Below, piece after piece: positions 9,523 through 18,081 of a stretch of 64,000 nucleotides of DNA. Position numbers and translations under genes: made by a program. The notes beneath the pieces are model-generated. The model did not search any database, was not told the origin of the DNA, and saw only the letters and a list, made by a program, of their open reading frames with translations. Positions within the stretch are counted from its first letter, which is position 1; every line of letters begins with the position of its first letter. This stretch comes from Vibrio gazogenes. GTDB lineage: Bacteria; Pseudomonadota; Gammaproteobacteria; Enterobacterales; Vibrionaceae. The stretch covers positions 682,001-746,000 of the forward strand of contig NZ_CP018836.1 in the NCBI RefSeq assembly GCF_002196515.1, written 5' to 3'.

Positions 9523-10277
9523 TCTTGTTCCTTTCTAAACAAATTTCGTAAAGGTCATGGGCAAAGATTGAAATCAGAGTTACTTTATTTTTATCAAAAT
9601 CACCGGCACTTAGATAAATGGATGATCTATTTCAGTACCAATATTCATTATTATCTAAAACTCTAACTCACAATATGACCAATTATTTTTGTGACTACTA
9701 CACCCAAAACGCTTATATTTTCAGGATTCATCATTCACCTAAACAGATAGATATGAGGCTATTTAATGGAAGATAAAGAATAAGTTGCTACAGGCGTTGT
9801 ATAACGAAATGACTCGAAAGAAAACTAAGAAGATACTCGAACTATATGTCTCATTAATAGCTCACGTTTAGGAGCTGGGGCCACTATACACTCATTCCTA
9901 TAAATAGATAGTGATTTTCTATTTTTTCCCATCGCACCCAAATTTTCGCGTCGACTGACGCAATGACACAAGCAGCAAGTATCAGTAAAAAAACCGTTAT
10001 ATCAGCATGTTACTACTCAGTACGCGTTTAAACAGGTCACAGTTCAAGGCCATAAAAAAATAAAATGAGAAAAAGATAGCTTTTATCAGATTCGTCGGTA
10101 TACTGTTCATCAGCTCTTAAGAAAAGAGCTATTTATTTACTTTAAGATCAAATTTCTCTCGGTTCTACATCGATTTTTCGTTTGCGTACCTACGATAAAA
10201 TATATATCTCTAAAATAGATAATAGCGCTTATTAGCTAACAACACTTAATATTAAATTATCAAATATAGAGGTATCT
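9523..10277 (+). promoter_or_regulatory. Intergenic region with probable long cold-shock leader
   Basis: About 750 bases without a convincing gene. The last 150 bases are A+T rich and, by analogy with cspA mRNAs, likely hold a long untranslated leader. A short hairpin AGCTCTT/AAGAGCT with a four-to-five-base loop sits at 10112-10130. Nothing else was recognised. Confidence 0.4.
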
Positions 10278-10490
10278 ATGTCTAATAAAACAACTGGTTC
10301 AGTAAAATGGTTTAACGAAACGAAAGGCTTTGGTTTTATTTCTCCAGATAACGGTGGTGATGACGTATTCGTTCATTTCCAATCAATCGTTTCAACAGGT
10401 TTCAAAACTCTGAACGAAGGCCAAAAGGTATCGTTCGTTGTTGAACAAGGTCAAAAAGGATTACAAGCAGCGCAAGTCACTGTCGTGTAA
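10278..10490 (+). CDS. Cold-shock protein, CspA family
   Basis: 70-residue single cold-shock domain, the standard length. RNP1 is KGFGFI (residues 15-20) and RNP2 is VFVHF (about 30-34). These aromatic residues bind single-stranded RNA or DNA, and CspA-type proteins act as RNA chaperones. The N-terminal MSNKTTGSVKWFNETKGFGF matches gamma-proteobacterial Csp proteins. It is monocistronic, with a long A+T-rich leader. Whether it is cold-induced or constitutive cannot be told from the protein alone. Confidence 0.96.
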   Translation: MSNKTTGSVKWFNETKGFGFISPDNGGDDVFVHFQSIVSTGFKTLNEGQKVSFVVEQGQKGLQAAQVTVV

Positions 10491-10498
10491 TACTTAGT

Positions 10499-10524
10499 GT
10501 GGCGTCAGCATCCGCTGATGCCAC
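10499..10524 (+). terminator. Hairpin after the cold-shock gene
   Basis: GTGGC-TCAGC pairs with GCTGA-GCCAC, with one unpaired base and a short loop, starting nine bases past the stop. No T run follows, so it may stabilise the 3' end rather than terminate on its own. Confidence 0.55.
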
Positions 10525-10688
10525 TCAAATATCTCAGATTCAATCTCCAAATCTCGCTCCCCTCTCTATTTCAAAACTCATTATTTCCTCCTTGTAAAAC
10601 ATCAATCATTCGTCTCATCAATGCAGTCCGAATTTCATAAGAGATCGTTGCATCATACATGTGTGTTTCAGCGAATTTTAGCAATAGT

Positions 10689-10760
10689 TTGACTTGTCTT
10701 TTTACTATCCTATGCAACAATTGTTATACGTGATAATAAGATGTGAAAGAACAAGGAGAT
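10689..10760 (+). promoter_or_regulatory. Promoter region of the merR-type gene
   Basis: TTGACT at 10689 lies 16 bases before TATGCA at 10711. The exact palindrome AACAATTGTT (10716-10725) overlaps the expected start site and could be an operator. AAGGAGAT (10753-10760) precedes the GTG start. Confidence 0.45.
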
Positions 10761-10764
10761 AGCT

Positions 10765-11124
10765 GTGTTCATCAATGAAGCATCAAAACAATCTGGCGCG
10801 ACTCAACGGGCAATCAGACTGTATGAATCTCTCGGATTATTGAATGTTTCCCGCTCAGGTAAATATCGAGTTTATAATCAACAACACATCAGTCTGATCA
10901 AGATTATCAAAGAAGCGCAAACACTTGGGATTCAACTCTCCGATCTGGTCGCCTTAAAAAGTGATCAAGAAGATTTAGACTGGGCATTAGTGAGCGATTT
11001 TCTAACTCAACAGCAAAAAATCGTTGAAGAAAAAATAAAAACATTAGAAATACAGAAACAGCGTATTGAAGATTATCGCATTTCGATTGACCAGTGTATT
11101 CGAGGGGTTGACTCTGACCTTTAG
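10765..11124 (+). CDS. MerR-family transcriptional regulator
   Basis: 119 residues, GTG start behind a strong AAGGAG site. The winged helix-turn-helix is at the N-terminus (INEASKQSGATQRAIRLYESLGLL, residues 2-25, the classic MerR signature with RLYE.LGL). A dimerising coiled coil follows (about 78-110), with no cysteine cluster for metal sensing. It lies 48 bases upstream of a flavodoxin-like oxidoreductase gene in the same direction, so it probably controls that gene in response to a redox-active or electrophilic compound. The inducer is unknown. Confidence 0.9.
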   Translation: MFINEASKQSGATQRAIRLYESLGLLNVSRSGKYRVYNQQHISLIKIIKEAQTLGIQLSDLVALKSDQEDLDWALVSDFLTQQQKIVEEKIKTLEIQKQRIEDYRISIDQCIRGVDSDL

Positions 11125-11172
11125 GTCAGAGTTTAAACTACGGACCTCAATACAATACGGAGCAATTAGACG

Positions 11173-11748
11173 ATGAAAAAGATTCTAGTCATCAATGCCA
11201 ACCCAAAATCTAACAGTTTTTGTAAATCCTTAGCTGAAAAATATACCTCAACTGCGGCAAACGACCATGACGTTGAGCAAATCCATATTGGTGATCTGAA
11301 TTTCGAAATCAGTTTAAACGAAGGGTATGATGAAATAGCAACCCTAGAGCCTGATTTACTAGATTTCCAGAAAAAGATTCAATGGGCAGAACATATTGTC
11401 ATTATTAGCCCTGTTTGGTGGGGAACAATACCCGCGAAATTCAAAGGTGCGATTGATAGAACCTTTCTACCCAGTTTCTCATTCAAATACATAGAGGGTA
11501 AATCAATTCCCCAAAAGTTATTAAAAGGGCGAACCTCTGAGCTGATCATCACCCTTGATACGCCACCCTTCTGGTTCAGACTTCTCTATGGTAACCCGAT
11601 ATACAAACAGTTGAAGCATGCTATTTTGGACTTTTGTGGCATAAAAAATACCTCTTCGACGTATTTTGGTCCAATGATGAGTGCAAGTCACAATCATCGG
11701 GAAGCTTGGCTGAATAAAACAGCGCAACTGGCAAGCAAAATAAAGTAA
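11173..11748 (+). CDS. NAD(P)H dehydrogenase (quinone)-like flavoprotein
   Basis: 191 residues with a flavodoxin-like fold. The phosphate-binding loop INANPKSNSFCKSL is residues 6-19, and the FMN/FAD-contact motif SPVWWGTIPAKFKGAIDR lies near 79-96. This is the family of NQO/KefF/MdaB two-electron quinone or azo reductases, which protect against redox-cycling quinones. It is cotranscribed with the MerR-type regulator and followed by a strong hairpin. Confidence 0.88.
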   Translation: MKKILVINANPKSNSFCKSLAEKYTSTAANDHDVEQIHIGDLNFEISLNEGYDEIATLEPDLLDFQKKIQWAEHIVIISPVWWGTIPAKFKGAIDRTFLPSFSFKYIEGKSIPQKLLKGRTSELIITLDTPPFWFRLLYGNPIYKQLKHAILDFCGIKNTSSTYFGPMMSASHNHREAWLNKTAQLASKIK

Positions 11749-11765
11749 CAGTATATCGTTGAACA

Positions 11766-11799
11766 CCCCAATGCATGAGTCAATACACATGCATTGGGG
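11766..11799 (+). terminator. Rho-independent terminator of the MerR/flavoprotein operon
   Basis: A perfect 12-bp stem, CCCCAATGCATG with CATGCATTGGGG, closes a ten-base loop and is followed by TCTCTGTTATTT. Confidence 0.85.
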
Positions 11800-11959
11800 T
11801 CTCTGTTATTTGACTCACGACTTTCATCTGACGTTTCTCTTCAGCGATTCCCGGCCCAATGATTGCGTGCCATTACGATTTATCTACCCAAATTTCAATA
11901 CGATAGCCATAAAATTCCCGCCCATCCATATCATAAGCCGATGACACCAATACGAATCA

Positions 11960-11980
11960 AATTGAGTATTAATCTCAATT
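11960..11980. promoter_or_regulatory. Inverted repeat in the eptA upstream region
   Basis: AATTGAG and CTCAATT flank a seven-base spacer about 150 bases before the eptA-like start. It could be an operator. No clear direct-repeat PmrA box was recognised here. Confidence 0.35.
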
Positions 11981-12128
11981 ATATGGATATTTTTGTTGAC
12001 CAGATCACACCTTTGACTATAAGTTTATGCAACTTTTCATACGGAATTGAATCATAGGTAATTGAACCGACACCAATCAATGCTGTAGATATTTCTCAGT
12101 AATACTCTGACTAACAAGCCATGAAAAA

Positions 12129-13766
12129 ATGAAAATAATAAATACGATCAAACAATTAAAATTATCTTATCATGCCATTACAATTATTATTGCTATTTAT
12201 TTTTCGGTTATTTTAAATTTGCCGGTATATAAATCACTGCATGAAATTTTTAATCAATTGGATGCAGTTGATACTGGATTCATTATTTCTATTCCATTCT
12301 TTTTTATTTTTGCTTTAACCATTATTTTCAGTGTATTTTCATGGCCAAAAATAACGAAAATATTCTTTTCTATCCTACTGTTAACATCGAGTCTTGTCAG
12401 TTACGCCACTTACAATTATGGCACGATATTCAATGCTGAAATGATAGAAAACCTGATTGAGACGAACGTCGGTGAGGCCTCTTCTTACCTGAGTCTCAGA
12501 TCGGTTCTCTGGTTTCTTGGTCTGGGAGTCTTACCAACCATACTGCTCATCCTAACCCCGATCAAACAGGAAAAGTTCCTCGCTTTACTGACGAAAAAAT
12601 TGGGGATTATTTTCATCTCTGGATTAGGGATTGGCCTGATTGCTTCAGCATATTATCAAGATTATGTATCAGTCGGACGCAATAACGGCTATATCAAGCG
12701 GATGATAATCCCAACATATTATGTCAATGGTATTGCTGAATATATTCATCAGACATATTTTTATACTCCATTGCCTTATGTCCAGATTGGGTTGGATGCA
12801 AAGCAGCAGGCGGCAGTTCCCGGTCAAAAACCGTCATTGGTGGTCTTCATCCTGGGTGAAACCGCCAGAACATACAATTATCACTCAAATGGCTACCCAA
12901 GACCCACGACACCTTTCACCGATGCGCAAGGGGTGATCTCCTATCAACATGTCGCTTCTTGTGGTACAGCCACCGCCGTCTCGGTTCCCTGCATGTTTTC
13001 CCGTCTCGACAGAAAAAACTATAATGAGCAACGCGCCTATCATCAGGACAACCTGATCGACGTCTTAAACAGGGCGGGTATCGATATTTTCTGGAAAGAG
13101 AATGATGCCGCCAGTAAAGGGATCCCCAAACATGTCAAATATCAGGAGCTGAAACGTAATTCTCATCATCCGTTATGTACGCTTGAAGGATGTAAAGATA
13201 TGGCTTTGCTCAATCATTTCGAGCAGGATATTCATGCACTACAGGGCAATAGCTTGGTGGTACTCCATTTGATCGGCAGCCATGGGCCGGCTTATTTTCA
13301 GCGTTATCCGCAAGAATTTGCGCACTTTCAGCCAGATTGTCAGCGGGATGATATTGAAAACTGTACCCACGAGCAGCTCGTCAATACTTACGATAACACG
13401 ATCCGCTATACCGACTACGTCGTCGCCCAGACGATCGACCGGTTAAAGCAATTCTCTGACCGCTATAATACCGCGCTGATCTATCTCTCTGACCATGGTG
13501 AATCTTTAGGTGAGAATGGCATCTATCTGCATGGTTTACCCTACTCTATCGCACCGATGGAGCAGAAACATGTGCCGCTGATGGTGTGGTTGTCTGATGG
13601 GTATCAAGCCGCGCAGCATATCGATGAATCCTGCCTGAAAAAGCAAGCCGCAACAGTGCATGTGTCACAAGACAACCTGTTTGATTCACTGCTTGGCGCA
13701 CTCAATGTTTCAACCCATCTCTATCGACCGGCAAAAGATATCTTTTCCGCATGCCGAAAAAGATAG
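12129..13766 (+). CDS. eptA: Lipid A phosphoethanolamine transferase, EptA type
   Basis: 545-residue inner-membrane enzyme. Five hydrophobic helices fill about residues 14-185, followed by a periplasmic sulfatase-fold domain. The nucleophile is T245 in GETARTYN. Zinc-binding residues are seen in LSDHGESLGENG (about 456-467) and IGSHGP. Paired cysteines (CGTATAVSVPC and later pairs) match the disulfides of EptA/MCR enzymes. The reaction moves phosphoethanolamine from phosphatidylethanolamine to lipid A and lowers binding of cationic peptides such as polymyxin. It is monocistronic, with no two-component genes adjacent. The assignment to EptA rather than another Ept rests on overall layout. Confidence 0.88.
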   Translation: MKIINTIKQLKLSYHAITIIIAIYFSVILNLPVYKSLHEIFNQLDAVDTGFIISIPFFFIFALTIIFSVFSWPKITKIFFSILLLTSSLVSYATYNYGTIFNAEMIENLIETNVGEASSYLSLRSVLWFLGLGVLPTILLILTPIKQEKFLALLTKKLGIIFISGLGIGLIASAYYQDYVSVGRNNGYIKRMIIPTYYVNGIAEYIHQTYFYTPLPYVQIGLDAKQQAAVPGQKPSLVVFILGETARTYNYHSNGYPRPTTPFTDAQGVISYQHVASCGTATAVSVPCMFSRLDRKNYNEQRAYHQDNLIDVLNRAGIDIFWKENDAASKGIPKHVKYQELKRNSHHPLCTLEGCKDMALLNHFEQDIHALQGNSLVVLHLIGSHGPAYFQRYPQEFAHFQPDCQRDDIENCTHEQLVNTYDNTIRYTDYVVAQTIDRLKQFSDRYNTALIYLSDHGESLGENGIYLHGLPYSIAPMEQKHVPLMVWLSDGYQAAQHIDESCLKKQAATVHVSQDNLFDSLLGALNVSTHLYRPAKDIFSACRKR

Positions 13767-13789
13767 TCCCGTAAATCCTGGGTCAATCA

Positions 13790-13818
13790 GATCAGAGGGG
13801 CACAGGCCTGCTCTGATC
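13790..13818. terminator. Hairpin between the convergent eptA and cbiO genes
   Basis: GATCAGAG pairs with CTCTGATC around a 13-base loop. There is no T run on either strand, so efficiency is uncertain. Confidence 0.4.
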
Positions 13819-13881
13819 GGTCTCAGTGCCATAGAGCGGATATTAACGCGTGTGTCCCACCGGCCTGTATTTGCTTTGCCG

Positions 13882-14688
13882 TCATTGGATAACCGAAGCC
13901 TGATGATTCATCTCTTGCTCGCTACGAAATAAAGGGATACCCAATGTCTGATGCATTTTGACCAGCCACGGCTGTTCCAAGCCGATACTTTCCATCGCAG
14001 CTTTGTCGAGAAAAATGCTTTCCGGTTTTCCCGCGTTCACCACAGCGCCGTCGGCCATCACATAAACGTAATCGCACAACTCGTAAATCAGATCGATATC
14101 ATGGCTGGACATCACAACATGTTTGCCCAGAGAAGCAAATGTCCCAATCAAAGATTTCATCTGACGTGTTCCGACGGGATCCAGCCCGGCAGTTGGTTCA
14201 TCCAGCAGCAGATACGAACTGTCTAACACCAGCGCACCGGCAATCGCAACCCGTTTTTTCTGACCATAGCTCAAAGCATGAACCGGCTGATTGATCAGGT
14301 TTTGACCATCTACCAATGATAACGCATCGCTGACTCGCCGCTCGATCTCTGCTTCATTCACCCCCAGATTTCTTAAGCTAAAAGCAATGTCATCAAAGAC
14401 ATCGGTATAAAATATTTGCTGATCCGGTTCCTGAAACACCAGCGTGACGCGCTGTCGATACTCAAACAACGATTTTTTCGCGTATGTCAGGGGCTGACCT
14501 TGCCATAAAACATTGCCATGCCGTGGCCGGTATAAACCAAGTAAGAGTTTAAACAGTGTCGATTTACCACAACCGTTGGCACCGACCACCCCGATGACCG
14601 AATGTGCCGTAAAATCCATCGACACATGCTTAAGTACCGATGAGCCATCCTCATAAGCAAAATCAACCGCCTGAACCGCTAACGTCAT
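13882..14688 (-). CDS. cbiO: Cobalt ECF transporter ATPase CbiO
   Basis: 268-residue ATPase of the energy-coupling-factor cobalt importer. Walker A is GANGCGKST (about residues 35-43), the signature LSYGQKKRVAIAGAL, and Walker B LLLDEPTAGLDP. The Q-loop VFQEPDQQIF is typical of CbiO. It is the last gene of the cobalamin operon; its start abuts the cbiQ stop. It powers Co(II) uptake with CbiM, CbiN and CbiQ for insertion by CbiK. Confidence 0.93.
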   Translation of the reverse strand: MTLAVQAVDFAYEDGSSVLKHVSMDFTAHSVIGVVGANGCGKSTLFKLLLGLYRPRHGNVLWQGQPLTYAKKSLFEYRQRVTLVFQEPDQQIFYTDVFDDIAFSLRNLGVNEAEIERRVSDALSLVDGQNLINQPVHALSYGQKKRVAIAGALVLDSSYLLLDEPTAGLDPVGTRQMKSLIGTFASLGKHVVMSSHDIDLIYELCDYVYVMADGAVVNAGKPESIFLDKAAMESIGLEQPWLVKMHQTLGIPLFRSEQEMNHQASVIQ

Positions 14689-15362
14689 TAGAGAAACTCT
14701 CCTTGATATAGCTTCACAAAAAGGGATGCTTTCATCTGTTGATGGCGCACCAAGACACGCTGTAACAACATCGCCGCTAACTGTGCCAGAGATTTCAGCC
14801 AGTTACGGCGACGGATATAACCAAAGCGCAACGTTTGGGCGGTAAAAATGGCGTGCGCTTCTTCAATCAAAATAAAAATGAACCGATACGTCAGTAACAC
14901 TTGTTCAACCAGTACCATCGGTAACCGCGTTGCTTTCAGCAACCGGATACACTGATTGAATGGCGTCGATACCACAAAACAGTAAGTGGCAGCAATCGAA
15001 CATAAACACCGTATCAATGTTTGCCCAGCCATCCCCCATAACTCACGACTGACGCCGAAAAATCCGTCAGCAACCGGCAGACTGATGATCAATCCATCCG
15101 GCTGTTGATGATAGGTCAACACCATCGCAATAATGCTGAAGAGCAAAAATCCGGCGGGTAACCGCAACCAACGCAGGTATTGCCTGAGCGTGATCCGGCC
15201 ACCGACACAAGTCAGCAGCATCAACAACAGAAACAGTCCCCATTGATAAACAACCGGTAGTGTAAGAGCCAGAATCAACGTGACGAGATAAAACCAGCCT
15301 TTGTACACGGGGGGCACATGAACCCACCGACTCCGATAGGCGTATTTATCGATGAGTAACAT
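14688..15362 (-). CDS. cbiQ: Cobalt ECF transporter transmembrane coupling protein CbiQ
   Basis: 224-residue inner-membrane protein with about five hydrophobic segments. The cytoplasmic part has the coupling features of T components: an Ala-Arg-like motif near LLKATRLPMVLVEQVLLTYRF and a basic stretch ending FGYIRRRNWLKSLAQLAAMLLQRVL. It overlaps cbiN by 17 bases and meets cbiO at its stop. It links the CbiO ATPase to the CbiMN substrate module. Confidence 0.9.
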   Translation of the reverse strand: MLLIDKYAYRSRWVHVPPVYKGWFYLVTLILALTLPVVYQWGLFLLLMLLTCVGGRITLRQYLRWLRLPAGFLLFSIIAMVLTYHQQPDGLIISLPVADGFFGVSRELWGMAGQTLIRCLCSIAATYCFVVSTPFNQCIRLLKATRLPMVLVEQVLLTYRFIFILIEEAHAIFTAQTLRFGYIRRRNWLKSLAQLAAMLLQRVLVRHQQMKASLFVKLYQGEFL

Positions 15363-15630
15363 GACGACGCCGACGCCCTTGATAAAAGCCGAGAATATAG
15401 AAGATCACAGCCGAGCCAAGCGAACCCTGTAGGGTAAACAGCAGGCTTTCAATTTCACCACTGGCCGGTTCAAATATCGGCTCAAGCCACGGCTGATAGT
15501 CAGGCGCTATTTCGGTGATGACCGACTCTGCTTCACCGTCTGAACCACCGAATTCGCCCGGAACACCTAACACAAACGGCATCACGATCAGCAGGCCGAT
15601 CATCAATATAATCAATACATTCTTTTTCAT
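15346..15630 (-). CDS. cbiN: Cobalt transport protein CbiN
   Basis: 94-residue protein with two transmembrane helices (about 4-22 and 66-85) and a periplasmic loop containing GGSDGEAE and PWLEPIFEPASGEIESLLF. The latter is the well-conserved CbiN signature before the second helix. CbiN helps load cobalt onto CbiM. The gene overlaps cbiM by four bases and cbiQ by 17. Confidence 0.92.
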   Translation of the reverse strand: MKKNVLIILMIGLLIVMPFVLGVPGEFGGSDGEAESVITEIAPDYQPWLEPIFEPASGEIESLLFTLQGSLGSAVIFYILGFYQGRRRRHVTHR

Positions 15631-16382
15631 CTCAGCACACCTTGTGTTGTTCCGAGCAACGCCCGTTTACTCAGTTGTTCATAAATCAAAACCGTCAGTA
15701 ACCCTTCCGCAATGGCAATTGGCACCTGAGTCAGCATAAACACCCCCATAAATTTACTCACTGAGGCGACCATCCCTAACTGCGGATCGGGGAATGCGAA
15801 ACCCAGTTGCACGGAAGTGACTAAATACGTTGCCAAATCAGCACCGGCGGCACACAAAAACACAGCAATATCCTTTCTGAGATTGAGCCGGTTCGCCGTA
15901 ACCCACAAAGCGTATCCGACCAAAGGCCCGATCACCGCCATTGACATGCCATTGGCCCCCAAAGTTGACAGCCCCCCGTGTGCCAGTAACAACGCCTGAA
16001 ACAGCAGGACGATCCCGCCGAGCAGCGGCACCACCATAAACCCGAACAGAATCACCGCCAGACCTACCCCCGTAGGGTGGGAGCAACTGCCAGTCACCGC
16101 CGGTAGCTTGAGTGCGGACAGAACAAAAATAAAGGCCCCACACAACGCTAACAGCACCTTTTTATCACTGTCGTTGGCAACCAGATGCTTCAGTTTTCTG
16201 ATACTCAAGATCAAAAATGGCAGAAAGAGTACCCACCAGCTCAGCGCCCATATCGGTGGTAAAAATCCTTCCATGATATGCATCGCATTCGCACGGATGG
16301 GGAACATCAAGCACGCCACTGCTCCGAGACATGGCCCAAAGGGTTTGCAGGAGAGTTGAGAGAACAAGCGTTGAGAAAACAT
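15627..16382 (-). CDS. cbiM: Cobalt ECF transporter substrate-binding membrane protein CbiM
   Basis: 251-residue membrane protein. A leader ending in ANA precedes MHIMEGFLPP; the Met-His at the processed N-terminus forms part of the metal site in CbiM/NikM proteins. Later conserved histidines lie in GSCSHPTGVGLAV and ALLLAHGGLSTLGANG. About seven hydrophobic helices. It is the substrate-specific component for Co(II). It starts 11 bases after the cbiL stop, the widest gap in this half of the operon. Confidence 0.93.
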   Translation of the reverse strand: MFSQRLFSQLSCKPFGPCLGAVACLMFPIRANAMHIMEGFLPPIWALSWWVLFLPFLILSIRKLKHLVANDSDKKVLLALCGAFIFVLSALKLPAVTGSCSHPTGVGLAVILFGFMVVPLLGGIVLLFQALLLAHGGLSTLGANGMSMAVIGPLVGYALWVTANRLNLRKDIAVFLCAAGADLATYLVTSVQLGFAFPDPQLGMVASVSKFMGVFMLTQVPIAIAEGLLTVLIYEQLSKRALLGTTQGVLR

Positions 16383-16393
16383 AAGTCAGTTCC

Positions 16394-17239
16394 TTATCTG
16401 TTGTCTGAAACGGCGGAGAACTTTTGTGGTTGGTCACCATGACTGGTCTTCACGAAATCCCGGTGGACGAAACCTTGATGGGCGAAACGCCGATTGACTA
16501 AAATGGTCGAAAAGTAAGGCAGCGGGGTGTCGCTACGAATCGCGCTCAGGTCTGGATAATAGATTTCGTTGTCCATTGACGCATTCGCCATCAAAATGGC
16601 ACAGGAGAGCAATCCCTGTTCATCCAGTAGGGTGCGGATTTTTTCAAATCGCCCATACACTTTCATCAACACCACACATTCATGCTCGGTCAGCGCTCGG
16701 CGCAAAACCGCTTCGTCCGCCGTACATGACATCACCGCCATTGACTGTTGTTCCATACACAGCGGAAATTGTCCGCCGGCAGCAATGGCAGCAAATGACG
16801 TGATGCCCGGCACCACTTCAATATCCAACTGTGGCGCAAGCCGTTCGAGCAAGAACACCCAAGTGCTGAACAGCATACTGTCACCCAGAGTGATAAAACC
16901 GACCTGCTTCCCCGCGGTGACATCTTGTGCGATTTCTGCGGCAATGCGATCCCAGGCCTGATGCTTGGCTGCTGCATCGTTGGTCATCGGAAAGTGGCGC
17001 GCTTGGATCACCACGTGTTCCCCCAGATACTCGCGCACAATGGACAAAGCAAGACTGTCCCCCTGCTGACGCCCGGCCGGTGCGTACAATACATCGAGAT
17101 GACCCAAAATCCGGGCAGCGCGGACGGTGATTAAATCACTGGCTCCCGGTCCGGTGCCCATGGCAAATAACTTTCCGCCATTTTTGGACTTCCCACCATT
17201 TTTGAACTTCCCACCATCCTTTAATTTTCCACCACTCAT
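16394..17239 (-). CDS. cbiL: Cobalt-factor-II/precorrin-2 C20-methyltransferase CbiL with repeat-bearing termini
   Basis: 281-residue SAM-dependent methyltransferase of the tetrapyrrole methylase family that methylates C20 of cobalt-factor II. The family core starts at GTGPGASDLITVRAARIL (about residue 28), with LGDSMLFSTW and VVPGITSFAAIAA further on. The first 24 residues are an unusual extension of GGKxKN-type six-residue units, encoded by 18-bp tandem repeats. The C-terminus also carries three five-residue units (RRFAH, QGFVH, RDFVK). The usual family length is about 230-240. An alternative start inside the repeats is possible. It overlaps cbiK by four bases. Confidence 0.9.
   Translation of the reverse strand: MSGGKLKDGGKFKNGGKSKNGGKLFAMGTGPGASDLITVRAARILGHLDVLYAPAGRQQGDSLALSIVREYLGEHVVIQARHFPMTNDAAAKHQAWDRIAAEIAQDVTAGKQVGFITLGDSMLFSTWVFLLERLAPQLDIEVVPGITSFAAIAAGGQFPLCMEQQSMAVMSCTADEAVLRRALTEHECVVLMKVYGRFEKIRTLLDEQGLLSCAILMANASMDNEIYYPDLSAIRSDTPLPYFSTILVNRRFAHQGFVHRDFVKTSHGDQPQKFSAVSDNR
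16451..16510 (-). repeat. 15-bp tandem repeat at the 3' end of cbiL
   Basis: Three clear 15-bp units at 16451, 16466 and 16481 share the core CGAAA, with a weaker fourth. They encode five-residue units FAHQG, FVHRD-like, near the CbiL C-terminus. Confidence 0.65.
17171..17239 (-). repeat. 18-bp tandem repeat at the 5' end of cbiL
   Basis: Units begin at 17171, 17189, 17207 and 17225 (the last cut by the start codon). The plus-strand core is CTTCCCACCATTTTTGAA with few changes. The repeat encodes GGK-(L/F/S)-K-(D/N) units at the very N-terminus of CbiL. Confidence 0.85.
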
Positions 17240-18081
17240 GCGACAGGCTCCTTGACATCCGTTGCTGGCATAACGGTGGCTGAGCGTTGATTGCCAGACG
17301 GCTCCGGTGGCGGGGCAACCGCAGCTAAATGGTCAATAAACAACTGACGAATCAACGGATTTTCACCTAATCCCTGAACGATCGGTTCGGCGGCAATCCC
17401 AGCCTGTTGAATCAGGACTTTCCATGAGTCCGCTTCATCGGAGGCCATGTCATGAATCGCATGGTCACCGGCCACCAGCATCAATGGCATCAAATAAACT
17501 TTCCGTATCTGCGCCTGTTGCAGCCGCTTGATAACGGTCTCGATCCCCGGATAACTTTCCACCGCACCGACCATAAAAGGTCGCTGATATGTTTGCATCA
17601 TATGGTCAAGGCACGCATAAGCTGAAAACGCATGATGTGTCGTCCCGTGTCCCATCAACACCAAGCGTTCATCGCTCGCAAGTGGCGGTGACTGGTATTC
17701 AATCGCATCAATCAAGCGGTGATAGTCATCATCGCCACTCAACAATGGAACACCGATGTCGATCCGTGCAAACTGGTCTTGAAAATGCGCAACTTCACGG
17801 ACGATCTTTTCATATTCGTCACCGTTGATAATATGGAGCGACTGGATTAACACATCCTGATATCCGGCGCGTTTCAGCGATTCCAGTGCCTGACGCGGGT
17901 GATGAATATCCATCCCATCCCGCTGCGCTAACTTGTTAATAATCATCGATGAGGTAAAAGCCCGAAAGAAATCCCGGTCGGGAAATGCGTCCGCCAAAGC
18001 TTGTTCACACGCCTCAATATTTTTTTGCCGTGCTTGCGGATAACTGGTTCCGAAACTAATCACTAATAGTGCTTTTTTCAT
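17236..18081 (-). CDS. cbiK: Sirohydrochlorin cobaltochelatase CbiK
   Basis: 281 residues starting MKKALLVISFGTSYPQARQK, the class II chelatase start. An in-frame upstream extension to 18153 lies inside cbiJ and is ignored because AAGGAATC precedes the chosen ATG. Metal-binding and catalytic histidines lie in LMGHGTTHHAF and VAGDHAIHDMASDE. The enzyme inserts Co(II) into sirohydrochlorin, the entry step of the anaerobic cobalamin route. It is the CbiK form found in enterics, not CbiX. It overlaps cbiJ by 26 bases and cbiL by four. Confidence 0.93.
   Translation of the reverse strand: MKKALLVISFGTSYPQARQKNIEACEQALADAFPDRDFFRAFTSSMIINKLAQRDGMDIHHPRQALESLKRAGYQDVLIQSLHIINGDEYEKIVREVAHFQDQFARIDIGVPLLSGDDDYHRLIDAIEYQSPPLASDERLVLMGHGTTHHAFSAYACLDHMMQTYQRPFMVGAVESYPGIETVIKRLQQAQIRKVYLMPLMLVAGDHAIHDMASDEADSWKVLIQQAGIAAEPIVQGLGENPLIRQLFIDHLAAVAPPPEPSGNQRSATVMPATDVKEPVA

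Noticed and set aside
9307..9666. Plus-strand 119-residue ORF
   Set aside because: It overlaps the small basic minus-strand gene, has no ribosome-binding site and an unlikely Phe/His-rich composition.
11863..12057. 64-residue plus-strand ORF before eptA
   Set aside because: No ribosome-binding site or recognisable sequence; overlaps another random ORF and the promoter region.
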